Shown piece after piece: positions 24,184-33,827 of a stretch of 64,000 nucleotides of DNA (position 1 is the stretch's first letter; each line of letters starts with the position of its first letter). A program made the translations under genes and the position numbers. The stretch comes from Corynebacterium aurimucosum ATCC 700975. Lineage in GTDB: Bacteria > Actinomycetota > Actinomycetes > Mycobacteriales > Mycobacteriaceae. The notes below the pieces were generated by a model, which saw only the letters and a list, made by a program, of their open reading frames with translations, was not told where the DNA came from and did not search any database. The DNA lies in the NCBI RefSeq assembly GCF_007672725.1, contig NZ_VDTC01000005.1, positions 124,001 through 188,000 on the forward strand, in the 5' to 3' direction.

Positions 24184-26249
24184 CAACCCAAACCATCACC
24201 GCTGAGCCGGATAAGACTCCTCACCGCAACGCTCCGGAGAAGAGCAGTGGCCTCGCGGCTGCGGCGCTGAAAACGCTGCCGAGCAAAATGTCCCCGCTCG
24301 CCCAAGCACGCAACCCCGTGATGTTCGTGGTGTGGGTAGGCGCGGCACTGACCACTGTGTGGTCCATCCTCAACCCCAGCTTTTACGGATGGGTCGTGAC
24401 GGTATGGTTGTGGTTCACCATTGCCTTTGCCGCCTTTGCCGAGGCATATGCCGAAGGCCGTGGCAAGGCCCAAGCAGACAGTCTGCGCTCTGTGCGCGAT
24501 GATGCAACTGCCAATCTCATTACTGACTCTGGCATTGAAGTGGTCCCCGCGTCCGAGCTGACCAAGGGTGCCATCGTGCGTGTAGAAGCAGGGGAGACCA
24601 TCCCGGGTGACGGTGACGTCATCGAAGGTGCTGCCACCGTGGATGAATCGGCTATTACTGGTGAGTCGGCTCCTGTGGTCCGCGAAGCTGGCGGTGACCG
24701 CTGTGCCGTGACCGGCGGCACCGTGGTGCTCTCTGATTCCATCAAGGTCAAAATCACCTCCGAACCGGGCTCCACCTTCGTTGACACCATGATCGCCTTG
24801 GTGGAGGGCGCGGAACGCCGCAAGACTCCGAACGAGATTGCGCTGAGCATCCTGCTCTCCACGCTGACCATCCTCTTCCTCGTCGCCGTCACTGCGCTTG
24901 CCCCGATGGGTCTATTCACCGGCGCGGAGCTTTCGCCACTATCCCTTATCGCTCTGTTGGTCTGCCTAATCCCTACCACCATTGCCGCCCTACTTTCGGC
25001 AGTTGGTATCGCCGGTATGAACCGCCTCGTTCGTCACAACGTTCTGGCCACCTCCGGCCGTGCGGTGGAGGCGGCTGGTGACGTCGCCACGCTCCTCATG
25101 GACAAGACGGGCACCATCACTTACGGAAACCGCCAGGCCACCGGCCTGATTGTGGCTTCGGGCGTTGATGAGCGCGAGGCTGCAGCGATTGCTCGCATTT
25201 CCTCCCTAGCGGATGAAACCCCAGAAGGCCGTTCCATTGTGGCCTGGCTGACTGAAAACTACTCTCTGTCCAGCGAAGGAGATGCAGAAGCGCGGAGTGC
25301 GGAGGTCGTTCCATTCAGCGCGTCGACGAGGATGTCCGGCCTTGACCTGGCTCACCGCAAGCTGCGCAAGGGCGCTGGCGATGCCGTACGCAAGTGGGTT
25401 ACTGAAGCAGGTGGCACCTGGCCGCAAGAGATCGAGGATTCCGTAACCCGAATTGCACAAGACGGTGGCACCCCGCTGCCCGTCGCTGTGGAAGAATCCG
25501 ATGGCAGCCGCACGGTTATTGCGGTGGTGCAACTGAGTGACGTCGTCAAACCTGGCATGGCCGAGCGCTTCGCTGAACTGCGTCAGATGGGTATCAAGAC
25601 CATCATGGTGACCGGTGACAACCCGCTGACCGCAGCTGCCATTGCCAAGGAAGCCGGCGTCGATGATTACATCGCCGAAGCTACTCCGGAGGACAAGCTC
25701 GCCCGCATCCGTGAGGAGCAAGCACAAGGCCGCATGGTGGCCATGACCGGTGACGGTACTAACGACGCCCCAGCGCTGGCCCAGGCGGACGTGGGCGTGG
25801 CCATGAACACTGGTACCTCCGCGGCGAAGGAAGCTGCCAACATGGTGGACTTGGATTCTGACCCGACAAAGCTCATCGATGTCGTTCGAATTGGCAAGCA
25901 GCTGCTTATCACCCGCGGCGCGTTGACTACCTTCTCCTTGGCCAATGACCTGGCGAAGTACTTTGCCATCCTGCCGGCGCTCTTCTCCACGCAGTTGCCG
26001 CACTTGGAGCGCCTCAACGTCATGCACCTGCATTCCCCTGAGTCCGCCATTGTTTCCGCAGTTGTCTTCAACGCGCTCATCATCGTCGCGCTCATCCCCT
26101 TGGCGCTCAAGGGTGTGTCCTACAAGCCGGCCTCTGCGTCCTCACTGTTGCGTCGAAACCTCGGCATCTGGGGTCTCGGCGGTGTTATTACCCCCTTCAT
26201 CGGCATCTGGGTTATCGACCATGTCGTCTCCCTCCTTCCAGGCCTATAA
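24180..26249 (+). CDS. kdpB: KdpB, P-type ATPase subunit of the potassium pump
   Basis: A 689-residue P1A-type ATPase. It has TGES, the phosphorylated Asp in DKTGTIT (D308), FSASTRMSG in the nucleotide domain, [10 protein letters not shown] and [23 protein letters not shown] hydrolysis drives K+ import through KdpA. The start ATG at 24180 overlaps the kdpA stop (ATGA) with GGAGG 8 bases upstream; a longer frame from 23949 overlaps kdpA and is rejected. The Ser162-type regulatory site of E. coli (TGES) is conserved. Confidence 0.98.
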   Translation: MTTQTITAEPDKTPHRNAPEKSSGLAAAALKTLPSKMSPLAQARNPVMFVVWVGAALTTVWSILNPSFYGWVVTVWLWFTIAFAAFAEAYAEGRGKAQADSLRSVRDDATANLITDSGIEVVPASELTKGAIVRVEAGETIPGDGDVIEGAATVDESAITGESAPVVREAGGDRCAVTGGTVVLSDSIKVKITSEPGSTFVDTMIALVEGAERRKTPNEIALSILLSTLTILFLVAVTALAPMGLFTGAELSPLSLIALLVCLIPTTIAALLSAVGIAGMNRLVRHNVLATSGRAVEAAGDVATLLMDKTGTITYGNRQATGLIVASGVDEREAAAIARISSLADETPEGRSIVAWLTENYSLSSEGDAEARSAEVVPFSASTRMSGLDLAHRKLRKGAGDAVRKWVTEAGGTWPQEIEDSVTRIAQDGGTPLPVAVEESDGSRTVIAVVQLSDVVKPGMAERFAELRQMGIKTIMVTGDNPLTAAAIAKEAGVDDYIAEATPEDKLARIREEQAQGRMVAMTGDGTNDAPALAQADVGVAMNTGTSAAKEAANMVDLDSDPTKLIDVVRIGKQLLITRGALTTFSLANDLAKYFAILPALFSTQLPHLERLNVMHLHSPESAIVSAVVFNALIIVALIPLALKGVSYKPASASSLLRRNLGIWGLGGVITPFIGIWVIDHVVSLLPGL

Positions 26250-26279
26250 AGAAAACCTGCAAAGAAAAAGGAAGCAATA

Positions 26280-26831
26280 ATGCGTGTTTATCTGCGTAAT
26301 CTCATCGCCGGATTCGTCGCCGTGCTCTTATGCGTCGTCGCGCTGGGCATGATCTATCCGGCCGCGGTGTGGGGAATATCTCGCATCACCCCGAAATCTG
26401 CCGATGGAAACCTTATCTACCAGGGTGAATGCCTGGTCGGTTCCACTCAGATTCAGGATGGCTTGGAAGATGGCCCCTACTTCTTCGCCCGCGCGGAAGG
26501 TATGAGTAACTACGGCACATCAAGTACGGAGCTAGAGAAGGCCATCCGGGAACGCCGAGAGGAGATTGCTCAGCGCGAAGGCGTATCAGTGGAGCACGTG
26601 CCTGCCGATGCCGTTACCGGCTCCGGTTCCGGCGTGGATTCCGGCATCAGTCCTGAGTACGCGGAGCTGCAGGCTCCGCGTGTGGCCCGGGAACAGGGTA
26701 TGCCTATCGAAGACGTGAAGAAGCTGATTGCAGACAATACTGAGCATGCCAGCCTGGGTTTCTTGGGCGAGGACACGGTAAATGTGACCACACTCAACAT
26801 TGCATTGCCCACGCCAACCCCTTGCTCATAA
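26280..26831 (+). CDS. kdpC: KdpC, accessory subunit of the potassium pump
   Basis: A 183-residue protein anchored by one amino-terminal helix (LIAGFVAVLLCVVALGMIYP) with the rest outside. Family motifs are GSTQIQDG, PYFFAR, VPADAVTGSGSGVDSGISPEYA and the segment QAPRVAREQGM. KdpC assists K+ handling by KdpA. It lies 30 bases after kdpB. The tail after NVTTLNIAL ends in PTPTPCS, a short extra. Confidence 0.95.
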   Translation: MRVYLRNLIAGFVAVLLCVVALGMIYPAAVWGISRITPKSADGNLIYQGECLVGSTQIQDGLEDGPYFFARAEGMSNYGTSSTELEKAIRERREEIAQREGVSVEHVPADAVTGSGSGVDSGISPEYAELQAPRVAREQGMPIEDVKKLIADNTEHASLGFLGEDTVNVTTLNIALPTPTPCS

Positions 26832-26854
26832 AGATCAGCTCATAAGATGAAGCA

Positions 26855-29452
26855 ATGTTGACCGAACCGACGACACCCCCGACGCGGGTCAAACGCGGCA
26901 CCCTGAAGATTCTGTTGGGCGCCGCTCCCGGCGCGGGCAAAACCTGCGTCATGCTCAGCGAAGCGCACACGCTGGTCGACCAAGGCCGCGACGTTGTCGT
27001 TGGGGTAGTGGAAGACCACGGGCGCGCGTACACCAAGGCCCTGTGCGAGGGGCTGGAGATTGTTCCGAGGCGCACTGTCGAGGGCATTTCCGCGGGTGAA
27101 ATGGACACCGCGGCGGTTATCCAGCGGCACCCGGAGATCGTTCTCGTCGATGAGTTCGCGCACTCTAATCCGCGCGGCGAGGTTCACGAGAAGCGGTGGG
27201 AAGACATTGAGCAGATCCTGGACGCCGGAATTGATGTCATGTCGACTCTCAATATCCAGCATCTGGAGAGTCTCAATGACGTTATCAAGCAGATCACGGG
27301 CATCGCGCCGCAGGAAACGGTGCCGGACGAGGTAGTACGTGCTGCCGATGAGATCGAGCTTGTTGACGTTTCCCCACAGCTGTTGCGCACCCGTCTGAGC
27401 GACGGCCACGTGTACCGCGAGGCGCGCATTGAGCCTGCACTCAACAACTACTTCCGCGTGGGAAATCTCACCGCGCTGCGCGAGTTGGCACTGCTGTGGC
27501 TAGCGGATCAGGTTGATGAGGCACTCATCACTTATCGCTCGGATCAGAAAATCACCGAAACGTGGGAAGCGCGTGAGCGGGTGGTTGTGGCCATCCAAAA
27601 CGTTGCCCATGCTGAGACTCTTATCCGCCGCGGACGGCGCATCGCGACAAAATCCTCGGCGGAATTGCACGTGGTCCACGTTGTTTTCGGTGATTCCTTC
27701 ACCTCTCGTTCCTCCTCGGTGGGGGGATCAGCGCAACAGCTCGCCCGGCTGCAGTCCTTAGCCCAGGATGTGGGCGCACGACTGCACCAGGTTACCGGGG
27801 ACAGCGTCCCAGAAGCCCTGCTTAATTTTGCCCGGAGTGTCAACGCCACCCAGCTCGTAGTGGGGGTCTCGCCGCGGCGTCGTTTCGGCGTGCACTGGCA
27901 CGGTACGGTAGCGGAAACGGTGCTGCGTGAATCCGGCTCAATTGACTGTCACATAGTCAACCTTCCCCCGGAAAAACCACTTCCGCTCACACGGATGCTG
28001 CATCCTTTCCGCCCTTTCCCGCAGCGCGCCATCGCGTGGCTTAGCTCAGCGTTGGCTTTCGTGGGGCTCACTGCGCTGTTGGTGCAAGCTGACGGCCAGG
28101 ATTTGGGAACAGGTACTTGTTCCGCGTTCTACTTTGCGCTCATCCTGCTTGTCAGTTTGCTGGGAGGCCTGTGGCCGGCCGTAGTGGTGGCGGTGGCTTC
28201 CGGCCTAGCGGTCAACTGGTTCTTCACCGAGCCGATCCATACCTTCGATATTGCTGATCCCGCTAACGCCGTGATCGCCGTAGTCATGGTGGCTATTGCG
28301 CTGGCCGTCGGCATGCTCGTGCGCCGCGCCAAGATTGAGCGTGCGAACTCGGCTATTGCTGCGCGTGATGCTGAGCTACTCACGGTGTTTTCCCGCGCCG
28401 CCTTGAATCGCCGCGCGGATTCTTCTCCGAAGGATGCCGTGATGCGCAAGGTGGGGGAGGCTTTTAATTGTCGTAGAGCAGAGCTGCTGGATGAAAACGG
28501 TGACGTTCTTGCCACCTGGCGCGCAGCTACCCCCGAACGCACTTCGAAACACCTTCATATTCCCGAAAAAGTGCGCCATGAACAGGAAGTGGACACCGTT
28601 GTTGCGAGCGCAGATGGCACGGTTCAGCTGCGTCTCGAGGGCCCGACATTGTCTGCTCGTGACCGAGGTCTGGTCACCGTGGTAGCGGGCTATCTCGCAG
28701 GCATTGTTCGCCGCGAAAAGCTCTCTGCTGAGGCCGCGCGCGCAGATGCGATAGCCGCTGCTGACGAGTTGCGCCGAGCGCTGCTGTCTAGTGTGAGCCA
28801 CGACCTGCGTACCCCGCTGGCCACGGCCAAGTTGGCGGTGTCCTCGTTGCGCAACGCTGACATTGAATTCACTCCCGAAGACCAGGACATGCTTTTGGCA
28901 GAAACTGCGGCGAGCATCGAGGAACTTACCGGATTGGTAACCAATTTGCTGGATTACTCCCGGCTCACAGCCGGCGCCATAACCGCCCGCCGAGACATCG
29001 TCGACGTAGCCGAAGTGGCTAATCGCGCCATTGCTTCCTGTGCCTTCGGGCATTCCCGAGAGCAAATTGGGCGCATTCACCTTGACCCTAGCGTGCGTGG
29101 AGTTACGTGCTGCGCGGATACGGCGCTCATGGAGCGCGTCTTGGCCAATCTCTTCGATAACTCCTTGCGCTATGCACCAACCGGCGACGTTACCTTGAGC
29201 GCCCAGACCACCACCGAACAGGTAGAACTGATCGTTGTCGATGAAGGCCCGGGCATCCCACCGGAGAAGCAGAAGGAACTGTTCCAAGCGTTTCAGCGTT
29301 TGGGTGATACCAGCAACGACAACGGTGTAGGCCTTGGCCTTTCTGTTGTCCAAGGCTTTGTAGAGGCCATGAGCGGTAGCATCGAGGTGGCTGCCACCCC
29401 GGGCGCAACCTTTATTTTGCGGTTTCCCGTCGCGGGAGGAGAACAAAAATGA
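26855..29452 (+). CDS. kdpD: KdpD, sensor kinase for potassium limitation
   Basis: An 865-residue histidine kinase. Residues about 8-220 are the KdpD domain with Walker A GAAPGAGKT (residues 23-31) and DEFAHSN. A universal-stress-like domain follows (about 245-370, ending CHIVNLP). Four membrane helices of the DUF4118 type lie at about 395-490. The kinase core has phospho-acceptor His649 in SSVSHDLRTPLAT and an ATPase domain with NLFDNSLRYAP, DEGPGIPPEKQ and GVGLGLS. It autophosphorylates under low K+ and passes phosphate to KdpE. It starts 23 bases after kdpC and overlaps kdpE (ATGA). Confidence 0.97.
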   Translation: MLTEPTTPPTRVKRGTLKILLGAAPGAGKTCVMLSEAHTLVDQGRDVVVGVVEDHGRAYTKALCEGLEIVPRRTVEGISAGEMDTAAVIQRHPEIVLVDEFAHSNPRGEVHEKRWEDIEQILDAGIDVMSTLNIQHLESLNDVIKQITGIAPQETVPDEVVRAADEIELVDVSPQLLRTRLSDGHVYREARIEPALNNYFRVGNLTALRELALLWLADQVDEALITYRSDQKITETWEARERVVVAIQNVAHAETLIRRGRRIATKSSAELHVVHVVFGDSFTSRSSSVGGSAQQLARLQSLAQDVGARLHQVTGDSVPEALLNFARSVNATQLVVGVSPRRRFGVHWHGTVAETVLRESGSIDCHIVNLPPEKPLPLTRMLHPFRPFPQRAIAWLSSALAFVGLTALLVQADGQDLGTGTCSAFYFALILLVSLLGGLWPAVVVAVASGLAVNWFFTEPIHTFDIADPANAVIAVVMVAIALAVGMLVRRAKIERANSAIAARDAELLTVFSRAALNRRADSSPKDAVMRKVGEAFNCRRAELLDENGDVLATWRAATPERTSKHLHIPEKVRHEQEVDTVVASADGTVQLRLEGPTLSARDRGLVTVVAGYLAGIVRREKLSAEAARADAIAAADELRRALLSSVSHDLRTPLATAKLAVSSLRNADIEFTPEDQDMLLAETAASIEELTGLVTNLLDYSRLTAGAITARRDIVDVAEVANRAIASCAFGHSREQIGRIHLDPSVRGVTCCADTALMERVLANLFDNSLRYAPTGDVTLSAQTTTEQVELIVVDEGPGIPPEKQKELFQAFQRLGDTSNDNGVGLGLSVVQGFVEAMSGSIEVAATPGATFILRFPVAGGEQK

Positions 29453-30162
29453 CGACGAAAAAGACCAGCATCGCCATTGTGGACGATGACCCCCGCCTAC
29501 TTAATACGTTGAGTATTAACTTCAAGGCTCGTGGCTACGAGGTTCACCAGGCGCGTACAGGCGCAGAGGGACTACAGGTGGTGTCGCAGCAGCAGCCAGA
29601 CGTTGTGATTTTGGACATGGGGCTGCCGGATATGGATGGCACCGTCGTGTTGGAAGGAATCCGCGGGTGGTCTGCGGTACCGGTCATCATCCTGACGGCG
29701 CGCTCCGATCCACTGTTTAGCGCCGCAGCTCTCGACCGTGGCGCGGACGACTACGTGACCAAGCCCTTCTCTATGGAGGAGCTTCTAGCCCGTGTGCGAG
29801 TGGCGTTGCGGCATGGTAGCCCACAGAGTCCGGTGAGGCGCACTGAGATCGCTGTGGTTCGCGCCGGGGATATCGTGATTGACGTTCCGCACCATTCCAT
29901 CACCAAAGGTGGCGAGCCGCTGCATCTGACACCCACCGAGTGGGGCGTGCTCACCACGCTACTTCGCGCCCACGGTGGCTTGGTGCGCAAGGAGGACCTG
30001 CTCTCTGAGATCTGGGGTCCCGGCTTTGAGGGGCAGGGTCACTACCTCCGCATTTACACCTCCCAGTTGAGGCGCAAGTTGGAGGATGACCCCGCCCACC
30101 CACGGTACCTGCTCACAGAATCTGGGTTGGGTTATCGTTTCGTCATCCCAGAGACGGGATAG
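29449..30162 (+). CDS. kdpE: KdpE, OmpR-family response regulator
   Basis: A 237-residue regulator. The receiver has the acidic pocket VDDDP, phospho-acceptor Asp56 in VVILDMGLPDMDG and the Lys in DDYVTKPFSMEELLAR. The carboxy domain is a winged helix (LTPTEWGVLTTLLRAHGGLV, YLRIYTSQLRRKLEDDP, ESGLGYRF). It should activate kdpFABC. The ATG overlaps the kdpD stop by four bases. The phased GTAAA boxes at 22084-22155 are its likely target. Confidence 0.97.
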   Translation: MTTKKTSIAIVDDDPRLLNTLSINFKARGYEVHQARTGAEGLQVVSQQQPDVVILDMGLPDMDGTVVLEGIRGWSAVPVIILTARSDPLFSAAALDRGADDYVTKPFSMEELLARVRVALRHGSPQSPVRRTEIAVVRAGDIVIDVPHHSITKGGEPLHLTPTEWGVLTTLLRAHGGLVRKEDLLSEIWGPGFEGQGHYLRIYTSQLRRKLEDDPAHPRYLLTESGLGYRFVIPETG

Positions 30163-30259
30163 GAGAGCGACCTAACTTAAAGGTGGCGAAAAATGAGACA
30201 CAATTCTCAAAAAAGGGTACCTATTGGTCGGCAGGTAGTATAAACTCCTCGCTAATACT

Positions 30260-30307
30260 CGTCCGCATGTGGATGCTGAAGGTTCCACTTTCAGGCTCAT
30301 GCGGACG
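30260..30307 (+). ncRNA. Nested hairpin in the metPS leader
   Basis: CGTCCGCATG (30260-30269) pairs perfectly with CATGCGGACG (30298-30307). Inside, CTGAAGGT (30276-30283) pairs with ACTTTCAG (30287-30294) over a 3-base loop, with one G-U pair. The element sits 28 bases before the metP ATG, after the AT-rich stretch TAGTATAAACT (from about 30237), which may hold the -10. I know no riboswitch class with this form. Confidence 0.55.
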
Positions 30308-30334
30308 GGATGTGCTCTACAAGAAGGTGCTCTC

Positions 30335-31996
30335 ATGTCCTCAACAACCACGACAAAAACTACGTCAACGCGCGATACGTTTAACACCCGCTTCGTCTTC
30401 CTTATGGCTGCTATTGGCTCCGCTGTGGGCCTGGGTAATATTTGGCGCTTCCCCTACGTTGCTTATGACAACGGTGGTGGCGCCTTCCTCATCCCGTACA
30501 TGGTGGCGCTGCTGACCGCGGGTATTCCGATTCTCTGGTTTGACCTGGCCATTGGTCACCGCTTCCGTGGTTCAGCACCGCTGGCCTTCCGCCGCATTGG
30601 TAAAAGCTGGGAAGGCGTTGGCTGGTTCAAGGTCGGCGTGAACTTCTTCATTGCGATCTACTACGCCGCCATCATTGCCTGGGCGGCGTTGTACACCGTG
30701 AAGTCGGTAAAGCAGGCGTGGGGTGACGATCCTGCCACCTACTTCATGAGTGATTTCCTCCAAGCAGACCCAGAGACCACTTATTCCGGCGACGTGGTTC
30801 CCGCCATCCTCATCGTCATGATCCTCGTGTGGATCATCTGCATTGCGACGTTGGCCACGAGCATTAACGAGGGAATTGGCAAACTGACGTCGATCTTCTT
30901 GCCGGTTCTGGCGGTTATGTTCATCATCCTCGTGGTGCGCGCATTCTTCTTGGAAGGCGCCACGGTTGGCCTGAATGCCTTCTTTACTCCGGACTGGTCC
31001 GTACTGAGCAACCCCTCAGTGTGGATTGCGGCCTACGGCCAGATTTTCTTCTCGCTGTCCATCGGCTTCGGCATCATGATCACCTACGCGTCTTACCTCA
31101 AGCCGCGTACCAACCTTACGAACACCGGCCTGGTTACCGCCTTTGCGAACTCCTCCTTCGAGGTCCTCGCTGGAATTGGTGTCTTTGCCACCTTGGGCTA
31201 CATGGCGGCGCAGCAGGGCGTGGCCGTGGATGAGGTGGCCTCCTCCGGTATCGGCTTGGCGTTCATCGCCTTCCCGACCATCATCAACCTTATGCCGTGG
31301 GGCGGATTCTTCGGTGTCCTCTTCTTTGGCTCACTGTTCTTGGCCGGTGTGACCTCGTTGATTTCCATCATGGAGGTCGTGGTTTCCGCAGTGGCCGATA
31401 AGTTCGATGTGTCCCGCCGGGTATCCGCGATTTTCGTCGGCAGCGTCATGGCGGTTCTGTCCTGCTTCCTCTTCTCCACGTCTTCCGGGCTGGTCACGCT
31501 GGACATCATGGATAAGTTCACCAATAACCTGGGTATCGTCTTTGGCTCTATCTGCGCGCTGATTGTGGTGGGCTGGATTACCGGCCGTCGCCGTGAAATC
31601 CAGCAGCACCTCAACGCCGTGTCCCAGTTCAAGGTTGGTGGCTTCTGGCAGATTCTCACCTTCGTGGCTACGCCGCTGCTTCTGGTGTACTTCCTTGTCA
31701 ACGAGATTCTCACCATCGCGCGTGAAGGTTATGAGGGCTATGCCTCTATCCAGATTGGGCTCTTTGGTTGGGCAGCCCTCGGCCTCATCCTGTTGGGAAG
31801 TCTGCTTATGCCGCTCGTAGCTTTCCGCGGCAACAAGTACCTCGACGGGATAGAGACCTCGGATTACGGCGTCCCAGTCGGCGGGCGCCCCGCAGGTACT
31901 CCAAACCCGCTGGCTGCTGGCACTGTGTCAGAAGTGAGCACCGAGAGCGCAGCCGCGCCCGGACACAATGCCGTGCCCGTTTCAGGCCAGAAATAA
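30335..31996 (+). CDS. metP: MetP, sodium-dependent methionine/alanine importer of the NSS family
   Basis: A 553-residue neurotransmitter:sodium symporter with about 11-12 membrane helices. The first helix has FLMAAIGSAVGLGNIWRFPYVAYDNGGGAF, shown here only in outline by its unwound GSAVGLGN site for Na+ and substrate. It is followed by a MetS-like small subunit, the arrangement of the MetPS importer of Corynebacterium glutamicum. The start ATG 30335 follows AGAAGG; a frame from 30269 runs through the leader hairpin and is rejected. The hydrophilic tail is Ser/Ala-rich. Confidence 0.88.
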   Translation: MSSTTTTKTTSTRDTFNTRFVFLMAAIGSAVGLGNIWRFPYVAYDNGGGAFLIPYMVALLTAGIPILWFDLAIGHRFRGSAPLAFRRIGKSWEGVGWFKVGVNFFIAIYYAAIIAWAALYTVKSVKQAWGDDPATYFMSDFLQADPETTYSGDVVPAILIVMILVWIICIATLATSINEGIGKLTSIFLPVLAVMFIILVVRAFFLEGATVGLNAFFTPDWSVLSNPSVWIAAYGQIFFSLSIGFGIMITYASYLKPRTNLTNTGLVTAFANSSFEVLAGIGVFATLGYMAAQQGVAVDEVASSGIGLAFIAFPTIINLMPWGGFFGVLFFGSLFLAGVTSLISIMEVVVSAVADKFDVSRRVSAIFVGSVMAVLSCFLFSTSSGLVTLDIMDKFTNNLGIVFGSICALIVVGWITGRRREIQQHLNAVSQFKVGGFWQILTFVATPLLLVYFLVNEILTIAREGYEGYASIQIGLFGWAALGLILLGSLLMPLVAFRGNKYLDGIETSDYGVPVGGRPAGTPNPLAAGTVSEVSTESAAAPGHNAVPVSGQK

Positions 31997-32021
31997 CAAC
32001 TAGTAGGAAAGGAGAATGACC

Positions 32022-32195
32022 ATGACTACCAGCGCAATCCTGCTCTTTATCCTCTTCGTCGTCGTCATCTGGGGTGGACTAGTGGTGTCCTCCATCTGGC
32101 TAGCCCGCACTGACGATGACACTACGGGCGAGCTGGGCTCCGCCCCCGGTACGGATGACGAAGCCCTGTCACATCGCGTTCATCAGCGCAGTTAA
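32022..32195 (+). CDS. metS: MetS, small subunit of the methionine/alanine importer
   Basis: A 57-residue protein with one membrane helix (AILLFILFVVVIWGGLVVSS) followed by a charged tail (WLARTDDDTTGELGS). This matches the MetS small subunits that follow MetP-type NSS transporters and are needed for transport in C. glutamicum. AAAGGAG at 32008-32014 places the start at ATG 32022; an ATG at 32016 is too close to it. Its stop overlaps the end of the convergent oxidoreductase gene by four bases. Confidence 0.9.
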   Translation: MTTSAILLFILFVVVIWGGLVVSSIWLARTDDDTTGELGSAPGTDDEALSHRVHQRS

Positions 32196-33157
32196 ATTTC
32201 CACCACTGTGCGTCCGTGGCGGGTGCCGGCACGCAGTTCCTTGGCGGCCGCGGTGACGGCGTCGAGCGGCACGGTTTCCGTAATGGAGTGCAGCAGGTCG
32301 AGGTCCAGGTGATCGTCGAGAAGCTGCCAAGCAGCCTCACGCACCGCGCGCGGAGCATCGACGGAGTTGCCACCCGCCAGCACGATGCCACGCAGGATGA
32401 ACGGCAGCACCGAAGCCGGCAAGTCTGGGCCGGCCGCCATGCCGGTGGCTGCGACAACACCACCCCAGCGCACCTGCGCCAGAACGTTAGCCAAAACAGT
32501 GGAGCCAGCGGTGTCGATGGCGCCGTCGTAAAGCGCCTTTTGCAGCGGACGCCCAGTTTCCGAGAGCGCAGCGCGGTCCAAAATGTGATCCGCACCCAGC
32601 CGAGTGAGGTACTCCGATTGGGAGTCCACGCGGCCAGTCACAGCGGTGACCTCGTAGCCGGCAGACTTGAGCAACTGCACGGCGATGGAGCCCACGCCGC
32701 CTGTCGCGCCGGTGACGAGGATGTGACCTTCCGTCGTGCCGTGCGTGCGCAGCTGGTTCACGCAGATAGCCGCGGTGTAGCCGGCGGTGCCGATGGCAGC
32801 AGCATCGTGGGCGCTGAAGCGCTCCGGAACGGGAATGGTGGCCTCACCGTTGACGCGCTGCTGGGTGGTGTAGCCGCCGTGACGGAACTCGCCCAGGCCG
32901 TCGCCGAAGGCTGCGACGAGCTGGCCCGGTTTCAAACGCTCATCCGTGGTTTCTTCCACGGTGCCGACGACGTCAATGCCGGGCACGAGTGGGTCGATGC
33001 GCATGACGCCCTTATCGCCCTCCAAAGCCATGGCGTCTTTGTAGTTAAGGGAGGAAAACTGAACATTGACCAGCGTGTCCCCTTCTGCCAGAACCTGCTC
33101 GTCCTGGAAAGTCTGGGAAACGCCGGACTCGGTGCGGGTGACAATGAGTGTGCTCAT
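32192..33157 (-). CDS. MDR-family oxidoreductase, acrylyl-CoA reductase/YhdH type
   Basis: A 321-residue zinc-free medium-chain dehydrogenase. It has SSLNYKDAMALEG and PGIDVVGTVEE in the catalytic domain, and GATGGVGSIAVQLLKSAGYEVTAVTG as NADP-binding fold; AAIGTAGYTA precedes it. This pattern belongs to the YhdH/AcuI group, which reduces acryloyl-CoA or related enoyl compounds with NADPH. The true substrate here is unknown. The ATG at 33157 follows TAGGAT closely, so the message is probably leaderless; a GTG at 33163 is possible. Confidence 0.9.
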   Translation of the reverse strand: MSTLIVTRTESGVSQTFQDEQVLAEGDTLVNVQFSSLNYKDAMALEGDKGVMRIDPLVPGIDVVGTVEETTDERLKPGQLVAAFGDGLGEFRHGGYTTQQRVNGEATIPVPERFSAHDAAAIGTAGYTAAICVNQLRTHGTTEGHILVTGATGGVGSIAVQLLKSAGYEVTAVTGRVDSQSEYLTRLGADHILDRAALSETGRPLQKALYDGAIDTAGSTVLANVLAQVRWGGVVAATGMAAGPDLPASVLPFILRGIVLAGGNSVDAPRAVREAAWQLLDDHLDLDLLHSITETVPLDAVTAAAKELRAGTRHGRTVVEI

Positions 33158-33244
33158 GCGCACTATCCTACCGACACTGTGAAGCAGCCTCTTGGCAGCA
33201 AATGCACTAGGAACTTGTCAGCTTTTCCTCTTACAGTGGCCACC

Positions 33245-33820
33245 ATGAGCACCACAGAGCTACGCCACACTCGAAACCGGCTTGCGCCCGTGCCGGATCC
33301 GTACCGGCATGTGCTTCGCGACGCCCTCCTAGTCACCCTCCTCGCCCTTGTCACCGTGGGGCTAGCCACGCTGGGCAAGCCCTTCATGGAGATCCCGGGA
33401 GTCGTGGATGGCTCTGCGCATGCGGTACGCAAGGTGAACCTGCACCTCTTTGGCGGTTTTGAGACGGCCTCGGTGTGGTATGGAGCGTGGAGCGATCTCT
33501 TTGGCAACATCCTTCTTTTTATGCCCTTCGGTGCGGCCGTGTACGTGGTGGGGCGCTCTCTGCGCCGGATTCGCTGGGGTCTCGGTGGAGCACTACTGGC
33601 AGGTCTCATGGTGAGCCTGGGGATTGAAACTGCCCAGTACGTCTTCTGCCTAGGCTTTAGCGATATTGATGATGTCCTTTACAACACCGTGGGCAGTGTT
33701 CTGGGGGCACTTCTTATGGCGCGGCTGAGCCGTGAGGCACGAATGAAGATCCTGCAACGCCTTGGCTTTCTCCTAGCACTGGCATCAGTGGCGCTTATCG
33801 GAGCCATGCTGCTGAACTAG
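33245..33820 (+). CDS. VanZ-like membrane protein
   Basis: A 191-residue protein with about four membrane helices and the VanZ-like pattern: NILLFMPFGAAVYVV, then LGIETAQYVF, then FSDIDDVLYNTVGSVLGALL. VanZ of Enterococcus confers low teicoplanin resistance by an unknown route; most homologues are uncharacterised. The ATG at 33245 follows TACAGT by six bases, a leaderless promoter. A second VanZ-like protein is at 54485-54988. The in-frame extension upstream overlaps the divergent gene and is a shadow. Confidence 0.85.
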   Translation: MSTTELRHTRNRLAPVPDPYRHVLRDALLVTLLALVTVGLATLGKPFMEIPGVVDGSAHAVRKVNLHLFGGFETASVWYGAWSDLFGNILLFMPFGAAVYVVGRSLRRIRWGLGGALLAGLMVSLGIETAQYVFCLGFSDIDDVLYNTVGSVLGALLMARLSREARMKILQRLGFLLALASVALIGAMLLN

Positions 33821-33827
33821 GCGTTTG

